Shown piece after piece: positions 17,432-25,802 of a stretch of 64,000 nucleotides of DNA. The stretch comes from Variovorax sp. Sphag1AA (GTDB lineage: Bacteria > Pseudomonadota > Gammaproteobacteria > Burkholderiales > Burkholderiaceae_C): positions 558,001 to 622,000 of the forward strand of contig NZ_JACHYC010000004.1 in the NCBI RefSeq assembly GCF_014192575.1, given 5' to 3'. Position numbers and translations under genes: made by a program. The notes below the pieces were generated by a model that was given only the letters and a program-made list of their open reading frames with translations, made no database searches and was not told the DNA's origin. Numbering within the stretch: the stretch's first letter is position 1; each line of letters starts with the position of its first letter.

Positions 17432-19041
17432 TCCGCCGCGCTGCTGGCAGCATCGCCACCGCTGCGCGGCTTGCGCCGGCGGCGACGCTTGCGCGCAGGC
17501 GCCAGGGCGACTTCACCGTCGGGTGGCAATGCGGCATTCGCCTCCGCAACCGGCGAGGCCACTGGACGGGCCCCGGCTGCTCCGCCGGATCGCGGCGCCC
17601 GCTGTCGAACCTTCTTCTGCTGCTCGTCGCGGACCTGGTCCATCAAGTCCTGCCGACGCATGTCGTCGGCCGTGCTGAATTCCTGCCACCACTCGGCAAC
17701 GGCCTCGCCGATCTCGCCGACGTCAGCGCGCAGGCGCATGAAATCGAAGGCGGCGCGGAAGCGCGCCTGTTCGACCAGGCTGTACGGCGTGGCGCCGCTG
17801 CGTTTGTCGAAGCGCGGCTGCATCATCCAGATCTCGCGCATGTCGGCCCCGAGCTTGCCACGGCCGGATACATCGCCGATGCGCGCGTTGAACACGTCGT
17901 CGATCGCGTCCTGGAGCGCCGGGAACGGAGCCGTCGGTCGTTCTCCGCCGCGCGGCTGCATGCGCTGCGCCCAGCCGTCCCGGACGTCGGCCCACAAGAC
18001 GCACGCGAGCAGGAAGCTCGGCGCCACGGGCTTGCCCTCCGCCACACGACGATCGGTGTCCTGCAGGGAGGCACGCACGAAGGGTTGATCGGCCCGCTCG
18101 ACCACGATGTCGAGCAAGGGATAGATCCCGGTCGACATGCCGAGCGCACGGAGCTGCTCGATGGTCGCGACCGAGTGCCCGGTCTGCAGCAACTTGAGCA
18201 TTTCATCGAACAGCCGGCTTTGCGGCACATCGGCGAGCAGCTTGCTCGACGCCACCAGCGGCGCCGCCGTCTTGGCCTCGAGCTTGAAGCCGAGCGCCGC
18301 CAGCTTGGCGGAGAAACGGATCGCACGAATGATGCGAACAGGGTCTTCGCGATAGCGCGTGGCCGGGTCGCCGATCATGCGCAGCGTGAGCTTCTTCGCG
18401 TCCCGGATGCCGTTGTGATAGTCGACCACGATCTGGCTCGCCGGGTCGTAGTACATCGCGTTCACCGTGAAGTCGCGCCGCGCGGCGTCTTCTTCCTGCG
18501 GACCCCAGACGTTGTCGCGCAGCACGCGGCCACTGGCGTCCACAGCATGCTTCATGCCGGCCAGTTCGCCCTTGCTGGTGCGTTCGTTGCCGGCGACTTG
18601 CTCGGCGCCGTTGCTGTCCATGTAGGCACGGAAGGTCGAGACTTCGATCACCTCGTGCTCACGGCCGCGGCCGTAGACGACATGGACGATGCGGAAGCGC
18701 CGGCCGATGATGAAGGCGCGTCGAAAGAGGCCCTTGACCTGCTCCGGCGTCGCATTGGTCGCCACGTCGAAGTCCTTCGGGCGAAGGCCGAGCAGCAGGT
18801 CGCGCACCGCACCGCCCACGATGTATGCCTCGAAACCGGCCTCCTGGAGGGTGGTCACCACGTTCTTGGCGCGCTCGTCCACCAATGCAGGGTTGATGCC
18901 GTGGACCGATGCCGCCACTTCCTGGCGCTTGCCGAAACGGGTCTTGCCGCGCGTCGCGGCGCCGCCGGACTTGCCGAGGAGCTTGTCGATGAATTGCTTG
19001 ATCATTGGATGGAGGGATTCGGCGCTCGGCGCCTCATTCAT
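17428..19041 (-). CDS. pcnB: Poly(A) polymerase I
   Basis: A 537-residue class II nucleotidyltransferase adding poly(A) tails that promote RNA decay. The catalytic head has YIVGGAVRDLLLGLRPKDFDV near 73-93, with the metal-binding D-x-D at 90-92. The RRDFTVNAMYYDP and RYREDPVRIIRAIRFSAKL motifs of the polymerase/CCA family follow. The C-terminal 80 residues are a Gln/Arg/Lys/Pro-rich tail ending in a run of arginines, probably RNA-binding. The first ATG overlaps the hda stop by 8 bases; an internal ATG at codon 13 (MIKQF) is an alternative start. Confidence 0.93.
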   Translation of the reverse strand: MNEAPSAESLHPMIKQFIDKLLGKSGGAATRGKTRFGKRQEVAASVHGINPALVDERAKNVVTTLQEAGFEAYIVGGAVRDLLLGLRPKDFDVATNATPEQVKGLFRRAFIIGRRFRIVHVVYGRGREHEVIEVSTFRAYMDSNGAEQVAGNERTSKGELAGMKHAVDASGRVLRDNVWGPQEEDAARRDFTVNAMYYDPASQIVVDYHNGIRDAKKLTLRMIGDPATRYREDPVRIIRAIRFSAKLAALGFKLEAKTAAPLVASSKLLADVPQSRLFDEMLKLLQTGHSVATIEQLRALGMSTGIYPLLDIVVERADQPFVRASLQDTDRRVAEGKPVAPSFLLACVLWADVRDGWAQRMQPRGGERPTAPFPALQDAIDDVFNARIGDVSGRGKLGADMREIWMMQPRFDKRSGATPYSLVEQARFRAAFDFMRLRADVGEIGEAVAEWWQEFSTADDMRRQDLMDQVRDEQQKKVRQRAPRSGGAAGARPVASPVAEANAALPPDGEVALAPARKRRRRRKPRSGGDAASSAAE

Positions 19042-19720
19042 TTTCGAGCATCGACCGGATCAGGGGGATCGTGATCGCGCGCTGTGTCTGCAGGGCGTAG
19101 CCATCGAGCTGCGTGAGCAGTTCCATGAGGCTTCCGAGGTCGCGGCTGAAGCGGTGGAGCATGTAGTCGAGTACGTCGTCCGACAGCATCACGCCGCGAT
19201 CGTCCGCCGCCTGACGCAGCACCGCGCGGCGCTCGGCCTCGCTCAGCACCTGCAGGTGAAAGACATGGCCCCAGCCGAGGCGAGTGCGCAGGTCCTCGCG
19301 CAACGGCAGGTCTGCCGGGGGCACCGCGCCCGCCGCCACGACGCCGCGCTGCAGGCTCTGGGCATTGACGAACCAGTTGAATGCCGCGTGCTGCTGGACC
19401 GCCGTGTACAGGTGAACGTCATCGAGCAGGATCGCGCCCCAGCGATCGTCGAACTCGGGCGGATCGGCAATGCCGGGATGCAACCAGCCGGCGCTCGCCC
19501 CCTGGTCTTTCAGCGCGGCCCGCACCCCTTCGAGCAGATGTGTCTTGCCGCTACCGCTTTCGCCCCAGAGGTAGGTCGGCACCGGCGAATGGACTGTGGG
19601 CGAGCGCCCGTCGCCAACCCATAGCGCCAGGTGCCGCAACGCCGGCTCGTTCGGCCCGGCGAAGAAGCCCGCCAGCGTCGGACCGCTCGCCAGGCCGATG
19701 TCCAGCGCGAGCTGCTTCAT
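19034..19720 (-). CDS. hda: DnaA regulatory inactivator Hda
   Basis: A 228-residue AAA+ protein homologous to DnaA domain III. With the beta clamp it stimulates DnaA-ATP hydrolysis and limits re-initiation. The N-terminal clamp-binding QLALDIG occupies 3-9, Walker A GESGSGKT 53-60, and Walker B is ILLDDVHLY near 84-92. The ATG at MKQLALDIG was chosen because it places the clamp motif at the extreme N-terminus, as in the family. An ATG three codons upstream is also open. It diverges from purM over 277 bases. Confidence 0.94.
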   Translation of the reverse strand: MKQLALDIGLASGPTLAGFFAGPNEPALRHLALWVGDGRSPTVHSPVPTYLWGESGSGKTHLLEGVRAALKDQGASAGWLHPGIADPPEFDDRWGAILLDDVHLYTAVQQHAAFNWFVNAQSLQRGVVAAGAVPPADLPLREDLRTRLGWGHVFHLQVLSEAERRAVLRQAADDRGVMLSDDVLDYMLHRFSRDLGSLMELLTQLDGYALQTQRAITIPLIRSMLENE

Positions 19721-19997
19721 GCCCGACATGCCCGAGCTGCCCGGGACGGCTGAGGTGACGCGGATGACGCGAAATAAAGGTTCATAGGACAGTGCAGAAC
19801 GCCGCGCGGCTGCCGGAAGGCGCTCGCCCCTTTCCGGGAGGGGGTGGCGCAAGTTCACGGCATGACCCACCCTGAGACGGTCGGTGGATCGGTGAGCGCC
19901 CTTAAAATCGTGTGGAATTCTATCGGCCCGACCGTCTTGGTTGCCGGCATCATTGTCCTCCTCTCCTTCCGCCCTCTCCTCCAGTCCCGGTCAGCCC

Positions 19998-21038
19998 ATG
20001 AACTCCAACTCCACCACTCCGCTCAGCTACAAGGACGCCGGCGTCGACATCGATGCAGGCGATGCGCTGGTCGATCGCATCAAGCCGCTCGCCAAGAAGA
20101 CGATGCGCGAAGGCGTGCTGGCCGGGATCGGCGGGTTTGGCGCCCTCTTCGAAGTGCCCAAGCGCTACAAGGAACCCGTGCTCGTGAGCGGCACCGACGG
20201 CGTCGGCACCAAGCTCAAGCTGGCCTTCGAATGGAACATGCACGACACCGTCGGCATCGACCTCGTGGCCATGAGCGTGAACGACGTGCTCGTCCAGGGT
20301 GCCGAACCCCTGTTCTTCCTCGACTACTTCGCCTGCGGCAAGCTTGACGTCGATACGGCCGCGGCCGTCGTCGGCGGCATTGCACGGGGCTGTGAGCTCA
20401 GCGGCTGCGCCCTCATCGGGGGCGAGACCGCCGAGATGCCCGGCATGTACCCGGCCGGCGAATACGACCTCGCCGGCTTCGCCGTCGGTGCAGTCGAGAA
20501 ATCGAAGATCCTGACCGGCCAGAACGTGAAGCCCGGCGATATCGTGCTCGGCCTGGCTTCCGCCGGCGTGCATTCGAACGGCTTCAGCCTCGTACGCAAG
20601 GTGATCGAACGCGCGGGCACGTCGATTCCGGCCACGCTCGACGGCAAGCCCTTCCGCGAAGCCGTGATGGCCCCGACCCGTCTCTACGTGAAGCCCGTGC
20701 TTGCGGCGCTCGAAAAGCACCCGATCAAGGCGCTGGCCCATATCACCGGTGGCGGCCTGCTCGAGAACATCCCGCGCGTACTGCCTGACGGCACCGCGGC
20801 CCACCTGCGCAAGGGCAGCTGGCCGCAGACTGAGCTCTTTGCCTGGCTCCAGAAGGTGGCCGGCATCGACGACATCGAGATGAACCGCACCTTCAACAAC
20901 GGCATCGGCATGGTGGTCGTGATCGACGCCGCCGAAGCGGCCGCCTGCGCCGAAACGCTGCGTGCCGCCGGAGAGACTGTGTATGAAATCGGCGCAATCG
21001 CCGAGCGCGGCACCAGCGCCGCCGTCGTCGTCGCTTGA
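19998..21038 (+). CDS. purM: Phosphoribosylformylglycinamidine cyclo-ligase
   Basis: A 346-residue AIR synthetase of purine synthesis. Visible marks are [14 protein letters not shown] near 9-22, [14 protein letters not shown] near 60-73, [21 protein letters not shown] near 89-109, [11 protein letters not shown] near 140 and [16 protein letters not shown] near 245-260. Length matches the family. The start is the ATG of [15 protein letters not shown], close to the conserved LSYKDAGV. A permease gene follows closely and may be cotranscribed. Confidence 0.97.
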   Translation: MNSNSTTPLSYKDAGVDIDAGDALVDRIKPLAKKTMREGVLAGIGGFGALFEVPKRYKEPVLVSGTDGVGTKLKLAFEWNMHDTVGIDLVAMSVNDVLVQGAEPLFFLDYFACGKLDVDTAAAVVGGIARGCELSGCALIGGETAEMPGMYPAGEYDLAGFAVGAVEKSKILTGQNVKPGDIVLGLASAGVHSNGFSLVRKVIERAGTSIPATLDGKPFREAVMAPTRLYVKPVLAALEKHPIKALAHITGGGLLENIPRVLPDGTAAHLRKGSWPQTELFAWLQKVAGIDDIEMNRTFNNGIGMVVVIDAAEAAACAETLRAAGETVYEIGAIAERGTSAAVVVA

Positions 21039-21051
21039 ACAACCCGCCCGG

Positions 21052-22110
21052 GTGAGCGAACCGTTCGCCGCCGCGTCACGACCCGTGGTCGCGGCCAGCT
21101 ACCTGCTGATCGCCGGTGCTCTGCTCCTGATCATGTGGCAGGGGCTGCTGCCCGGCCTGCTCTGCGTGTGCATCGGCTTCCTCGGCACGCGCTGGATCGC
21201 CCGCATGCTGGACGCGACCTTGCGGGGCTCCAGCAAGCTCAGCGCCAACGACCCGGCCTGGACCATGACCCGGCGCTTCGCACGCGTCGTGGCGGCCTCG
21301 GTCGTCATGCTGGCGCCGATCGGCCTGCTGATACTCGGCTTTGCCGAAGCGCGCGAGTTCGTGCTCGATGCGCCCGATCAATACAAGGAGCTGCTCGATT
21401 TCGTCGCCCGCACCATCCTTGAGCTGCGCCTCAAGCTGCCGGCCGAAATCGCCACCTATTTGCCGGAAGGCGCTGCCGAAGTCCAGCGCACGGCTGCGAG
21501 CTATCTGCGCGCGCAGGCGGGATCACTGGCACTGACCGGCCGCGCGTGGCTCGGCGGCCTGCTCTTTGCCTATGTCGGCCTGATTGTCGGCTCGCTCGCG
21601 GCGGTGGCGAACCAGGCCCCTTCGCGCCGGCCGCTGGCCCGCCAGCTTCGCGAACGCATCATCCTGTTCGGCGAGGCCTTCGGCCAGATCGTCGCCGCGC
21701 AGTTCTGGATCGCAGCCTTCAACACCCTGCTGACCGCGATCTTCCTGTTGTTCCTGCTTCCAATGTGGGGGATGGAACTGCCCTACACGCCAGCGCTGAT
21801 CACCCTGACTTTCGTCGCCGGGCTCGTGCCGATCGTCGGCAACCTGGTCTGCAACATCGTCATCACGCTGGTTGGCCTGTCGGTCTCGCCGATCGTCGCG
21901 TTGGCCTGCCTTGCGTTCCTGATCCTGATCCACAAGGCCGAATACCTGATCAACGCCAAAGTCGTCGGCAGCCGCACGCAGATGTCGGTGTGGGAACTGC
22001 TGGCGGTGATGTTCGTGGCCGAGGCGGTCTACGGACCGGCCGGGCTCGTGGCGGCGCCACTCTTCTACGCCTATCTCAAGAAAGAGTTGAAGGCGGCCGA
22101 GCTGGTCTGA
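21052..22110 (+). CDS. AI-2E family (PerM-like) permease
   Basis: A 352-residue polytopic membrane protein of PF01594. Helices lie near 15-45, 85-105 and 160-185, then a block from about 215 to 345 with the family pattern PYTPALITLTFVAGLVPIVGNLVCNIVITLVGL and HKAEYLINAKVVGSRTQ. Members export small molecules or ions; the substrate is unknown. I chose the GTG 13 bases after the purM stop. An in-frame ATG at 20983 would overlap purM by 56 bases and add 23 residues without family similarity. Confidence 0.82.
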   Translation: MSEPFAAASRPVVAASYLLIAGALLLIMWQGLLPGLLCVCIGFLGTRWIARMLDATLRGSSKLSANDPAWTMTRRFARVVAASVVMLAPIGLLILGFAEAREFVLDAPDQYKELLDFVARTILELRLKLPAEIATYLPEGAAEVQRTAASYLRAQAGSLALTGRAWLGGLLFAYVGLIVGSLAAVANQAPSRRPLARQLRERIILFGEAFGQIVAAQFWIAAFNTLLTAIFLLFLLPMWGMELPYTPALITLTFVAGLVPIVGNLVCNIVITLVGLSVSPIVALACLAFLILIHKAEYLINAKVVGSRTQMSVWELLAVMFVAEAVYGPAGLVAAPLFYAYLKKELKAAELV

Positions 22111-22223
22111 GCACGGCGATGTCCTGAATTGATCGATTGAGGTCCGACCGGGTGCGGACGAGTCGGCTTTTATCGCCCGAAAATCCGGCGCATCATCCAC
22201 ATGCTTTACCGGAGTTTTCGCTC

Positions 22224-22796
22224 ATGAAGACCTGTCTCATTGTGATCGACGTCCAGGAGTCGTTCCGTCATCGTCCGTTCTTCACCGATCGCGATGTGGC
22301 GCTGTACCTGTCCGCCCAGAACGCCTTGATCGCCGGCTTCGCCGAGGCCGGCGCGCCTATCGTGAGGGTCTTCCACAGCGACGGCCCCAAGACGACCGAG
22401 AACCCCTTCGCGATCGAATCGGGTCACGTTCGCCCGCTCGAGGGCCTCGCGGACTTCCAGGCCGCAGCGACCTTCACGAAGAACCGCCACAGCGCACTTG
22501 TCGGCACGGGGCTCGACGTCTGGCTCACGCGAAATCACATCGACCGCATCGTCATCAGCGGCATCCGCACGGAGCAATGCTGCGAGACCACCGCGCGCCA
22601 TGCGTCTGACATGGGCTGGCAGGTCGACTATGTCACCGACGCAACGCTGACTTTCGACATGACACAGCCCGACGGTCAGCGTCTTCCGGCGAACGACATC
22701 AAGATCCGCACGGCAACGGTGCTGCAGGGACGCTTCGCGACGCTTTGCAGCGTCGGCGAAGCGCTAGACCGGCTCGACGAGAAGATCGCGGCATGA
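22224..22796 (+). CDS. Isochorismatase-family cysteine hydrolase
   Basis: A 190-residue isochorismatase-fold hydrolase. The catalytic aspartate is in LIVIDVQESF near 6-15, the lysine in TKNRHSAL near 90-98, and the cysteine in ISGIRTEQCCETTARHA near 112-128, giving the D-K-C triad of this fold. Substrates range from isochorismate to nicotinamide and carbamoyl compounds, so none is assigned. A GGAG ribosome-binding site precedes the ATG. It is the first of three overlapping genes, followed by a DJ-1 protein and a GlxA-type regulator. Confidence 0.87.
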   Translation: MKTCLIVIDVQESFRHRPFFTDRDVALYLSAQNALIAGFAEAGAPIVRVFHSDGPKTTENPFAIESGHVRPLEGLADFQAAATFTKNRHSALVGTGLDVWLTRNHIDRIVISGIRTEQCCETTARHASDMGWQVDYVTDATLTFDMTQPDGQRLPANDIKIRTATVLQGRFATLCSVGEALDRLDEKIAA

Positions 22797-23416
22797 ACAC
22801 GCCCACTCGGACCCGGCGCGTTGCGATCCTGGCGTTCGATGACGTCGAGGCGCTGGACCTCGCAGGGCCCTACGAGGTCTTCACGACGGCCACCCGCATG
22901 CAGCTGCGGGGCGCGCCGTCCGCCCCGCCCCTCTTCGAAGTCGCCTGCGTTGCGCGGACGAACGCACCCGTGCGCATGCGGGCAGGGTTGTCGATCTTGC
23001 CCTCCTTCACCTTCGCGGACGCACCACCGCCGGACGTGCTGATCGTGCCGGGCGGGGTGGTCGACGGGGCCATGGCATGCGTCGAAACGATCGGCTGGAT
23101 CGCCAACGCGAGCAGAGAGGCGGAACTCGTCGCGTCCGTCTGCACGGGCGCATTCCTGCTTGCGGAGGCCCGGGTCATCGAAGGTGGCCCGGTCACGACG
23201 CACTGGGAAGACATCGCTGACCTGCGCCAGCGCTTCCCGAAGCTCGAAGTCCAGGAAAACGTGCGCTGGGTCGACCGCGGACGGATCGTGACTTCGGCGG
23301 GCATCACCGCCGGAATCGACATGAGCCTGCACCTAGTGTCGAGACTTGCCGGCGAGGCGCTCGCGCAACGCACCGCAAAGCAGATGGACTTCGCATGGAC
23401 GCGCCTCGCCCCCTAG
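22793..23416 (+). CDS. DJ-1/PfpI-family protein
   Basis: A 207-residue DJ-1/PfpI domain protein. The strand VAILAFDDVEALDLAGPYEVF near 10-30 carries the conserved glutamate position, and the nucleophile elbow is SVCTGAFLLAEA near 118-129, with Cys in the family position. It lacks a DNA-binding domain, unlike the next gene product. Relatives include isonitrile hydratases and GlxA N-terminal domains. Its start overlaps the isochorismatase stop (ATGA), and its end overlaps the regulator gene by 22 bases. Confidence 0.85.
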   Translation: MNTPTRTRRVAILAFDDVEALDLAGPYEVFTTATRMQLRGAPSAPPLFEVACVARTNAPVRMRAGLSILPSFTFADAPPPDVLIVPGGVVDGAMACVETIGWIANASREAELVASVCTGAFLLAEARVIEGGPVTTHWEDIADLRQRFPKLEVQENVRWVDRGRIVTSAGITAGIDMSLHLVSRLAGEALAQRTAKQMDFAWTRLAP

Positions 23417-24399
23417 ATGACCAGCCGATCCGCGTGGTCTTCGCGCTGCTGCCCCAGAGTCTCGTGCTCGACTGGGCGGGGCCTGCCGAGGCGCTTCGCA
23501 TCGCCAACCAGTTGCTCGTCGCGAGTGGCCGGCCGCCGCGGTTCGAACTGGTATTCGCAAGCCCGGAACCGACTTCCGTCAGTTCGGTCGGCGTCACGCT
23601 CTCGGGCTTGCAGGCACTGCCATCCGAGTGGGACTTGCCATCGTGGGTCGTGCTGGTCGGTATGCCGGGCCGGACGATTTCCGTGGACAACCCGCCAGCG
23701 CAGGCACTGCTGCATTGGCTGCGCGGGCTGCGGCTCGAAGAGGGTCGCCTCGAACTCGTGACCATCTGTGCCGGCACGCTGCTCGCAGCGCACGCCGGCC
23801 TTGTCGCGGGGCGGCGAGCCACGACTCATCATCATCACCTGGACGAGCTGCGCGACATTGATGCGCGGTGTGACGTCGTCTCCAACCGCGTTTTCGTGCT
23901 CGATCCGCCCCTCTACAGCAGCGCAGGCGTGACGACCGGCATCGATCTGGTGCTGCACCGCATCGCAGAGACGTGTGGAGAGCCGCTCGCTGCGCGCGTA
24001 GCGCAAACCATGGTGGTCGCGATGCGGCGCGGGCCGCAGGACCCTGAACTCTCTCCCTTCCTCGCCTACCGGAACCACCTGCATCCCGCGTTGCACAAGG
24101 TGCAGGACGCAGTCAGCGAACGGCCACAAGCCGACTGGAGCGTGCCTCGAATGGCCGATGTCGCGCACACGTCTCCTCGGCACTTGACGCGGCTCTTCGT
24201 GGAGCATGCCGGTGTGGCACCACTGGCGTACCTGCGGCGCCTTCGGCTCGCGGCGGCGCAGGTGGCATTGCAATCCGGCGCGAACGTCACGCGCGCAGCG
24301 GAAATCTCGGGCTTCGGTTCGGACACGCAGTTGCGCCGCGCATGGCGACAGTTCGGCCTGGCTGGCTCACCCTCGGCCGCGACGCCTCGCCCTTCGTAG
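23395..24399 (+). CDS. GlxA-family transcriptional regulator (DJ-1 plus AraC-type HTH)
   Basis: A 334-residue regulator with a DJ-1/PfpI-like N-terminal domain (about 10-190, elbow TICAGTLLAAHAG near 122-134) and a C-terminal AraC-type double helix-turn-helix (about 230-325; VPRMADVAHTSPRHLTRLFVEHAGVAPLAYLRRLRLAAA). It probably regulates the operon it closes, though the ligand is unknown. Two adjacent DJ-1 domains, one enzymatic and one regulatory, suggest that both bind the same class of compound. It converges on the VOC gene with 6 bases between stops. Confidence 0.88.
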   Translation: MDAPRPLDDQPIRVVFALLPQSLVLDWAGPAEALRIANQLLVASGRPPRFELVFASPEPTSVSSVGVTLSGLQALPSEWDLPSWVVLVGMPGRTISVDNPPAQALLHWLRGLRLEEGRLELVTICAGTLLAAHAGLVAGRRATTHHHHLDELRDIDARCDVVSNRVFVLDPPLYSSAGVTTGIDLVLHRIAETCGEPLAARVAQTMVVAMRRGPQDPELSPFLAYRNHLHPALHKVQDAVSERPQADWSVPRMADVAHTSPRHLTRLFVEHAGVAPLAYLRRLRLAAAQVALQSGANVTRAAEISGFGSDTQLRRAWRQFGLAGSPSAATPRPS

Positions 24400-24405
24400 C
24401 GCGAG

Positions 24406-24885
24406 CTAGAGATATCCGCAGAAGCGCAGGATGTGGCCGTCCGGCTCGCGGATCGCGAATTCGCGCAGGCCCCAGGGCTGAGAGACCGGCGGCTCGATCA
24501 CGTTGACGCCACGCTTCACGTACGCGTCGTGCAATCCGTCGACATCGCGCCCGACATGGATCACGATCTCGCCGCGCCACGGTTGGGCATCGCGTCGGCC
24601 GCATTGCCACAAACGGATGTAGACGGGATCCCCATAGGTTCGATCGCCCTTCTTCACCCGGGCATAGCTCGGCGGCTCGCCGGCGATGAAATCAAGTTCG
24701 AAGCCGAGCACATCGCGGAAATAGCGTGCAGCGCGTGCCGCATCCGTCACCGGGAGCACCGGCTGGATGCCATGGAACTCGTGAAGCGTGCCGAGGTCGG
24801 CCGCCGGCGCCATGCTGCCCCCACCCTCGACACCGGGCGAGTCGTGCCCGCCTTGACGCGGGCCGGCTGCCGGCTGCGATCCCAT
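24406..24885 (-). CDS. VOC-family (glyoxalase/bleomycin-resistance-like) protein
   Basis: A 159-residue protein with a vicinal-oxygen-chelate fold from about 35 to 159. Repeated beta-alpha-beta-beta units include GIQPVLPVTDAARAARYFRDVLGFELDF and YVKRGVNVIEPPVSQPWGLREFAIREPDGHILRF. The end resembles a glyoxalase/dioxygenase-type metal site with the glutamate in REPDGH, but function is undetermined. The ATG shares one base with the stop of the upstream SirB1 gene (TGATG), which supports this start over an ATG 24 codons downstream. Confidence 0.8.
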   Translation of the reverse strand: MGSQPAAGPRQGGHDSPGVEGGGSMAPAADLGTLHEFHGIQPVLPVTDAARAARYFRDVLGFELDFIAGEPPSYARVKKGDRTYGDPVYIRLWQCGRRDAQPWRGEIVIHVGRDVDGLHDAYVKRGVNVIEPPVSQPWGLREFAIREPDGHILRFCGYL

Positions 24886-25736
24886 CAGCTCTCCGCGCGC
24901 CGCAGGGCGGCGACCCGCTCCGCGATGGTGTCGATGTCCAGCGCTTCGTCCGCATGCGCGAGATAGGTCTCGAGATCACGAACCGCGGCGGCCGAATTGC
25001 CTTGCTCCGCATGGGCCAGGCCGCGATCACGGTATTCGCCCCACGCTTCGGGAAACAGTGCGACCAGACGGTCCTGCACCGCAATCGCGCGCTGCCAGTC
25101 TTCCTGCGCGTGATGGATTTCCTTCAGGTTGCGCAGCATGCGCCCAATGATTTCACGCGGCGTGGCCGGCTGGAGATACAGGCCCAGCGGCACATCGAAG
25201 TCGCCCACGAGTCCGTTGCTGCGCTTGTAGGGTTCGAGCCGCTCGCTCAACTCCTCGCGCGACAGCGATTTTCCAGTGAACGGGTCGATAACCACCTGCC
25301 CCTTGGGCAGCGTGACCTTGAGCATGAAGTGCCCCGGAAAGCCCACGCCGCGCGCCTGCAGGCCGAGGCCATGCGCAAGCTCCATCCACAGCACCGCGAG
25401 CGAGATCGGAATCCCGCGCCGCGTCCGCAGGACGGCATTGAGATAGCTGTTGTCCGGGTCGTAGTAGTCGTTGACGTTGCCGCCGAAGCTCAAGTCGTGA
25501 AAGAAAAACTGATTGAGCGTCCGCAGTCGATGCAGCGGCGCGGCGTCGGCCGGCAAGCGGCGCTTGAGGCGAGCAAGCAACTGGTCGACGTCGCCGAGCA
25601 CCTGCTGAACGTCGAGTTCGGGGTATTCGTCCTGCGCGATGCTCGCCGCCGCCTCGAGCAAAGGAAACTGCTCGTCACTCTTGACGAGCGATTCGAAATA
25701 CTCGAGAGCAGTGGGCGCCTGGAAGCTGAACGTCAT
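24885..25736 (-). CDS. SirB1-family transglutaminase-like/TPR protein
   Basis: A 283-residue protein with an N-terminal transglutaminase-like SirB1 domain (about 30-185; LNQFFFHDLSFGGNVNDYYDPDNSYLNAVLRTRRGIPISLAVLWMELA is typical) and C-terminal TPR-like helices from about 195 to 270. The family is widespread and often located beside prmC-type genes, but its biochemical role is not settled. It is translationally coupled to the VOC gene. Confidence 0.85.
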   Translation of the reverse strand: MTFSFQAPTALEYFESLVKSDEQFPLLEAAASIAQDEYPELDVQQVLGDVDQLLARLKRRLPADAAPLHRLRTLNQFFFHDLSFGGNVNDYYDPDNSYLNAVLRTRRGIPISLAVLWMELAHGLGLQARGVGFPGHFMLKVTLPKGQVVIDPFTGKSLSREELSERLEPYKRSNGLVGDFDVPLGLYLQPATPREIIGRMLRNLKEIHHAQEDWQRAIAVQDRLVALFPEAWGEYRDRGLAHAEQGNSAAAVRDLETYLAHADEALDIDTIAERVAALRRAES

Positions 25737-25802
25737 GTGGCTTTGTAGAGGAGCAATGGGGGAGCGTCAAGGCGGCCGACACTGAGGTCGCGAGGTCCGT
25801 GA

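Noticed and set aside
17383..19074. A 563-codon open frame opposite pcnB and folK
   Set aside because: It spans two well-defined genes on the other strand and shows no domain.
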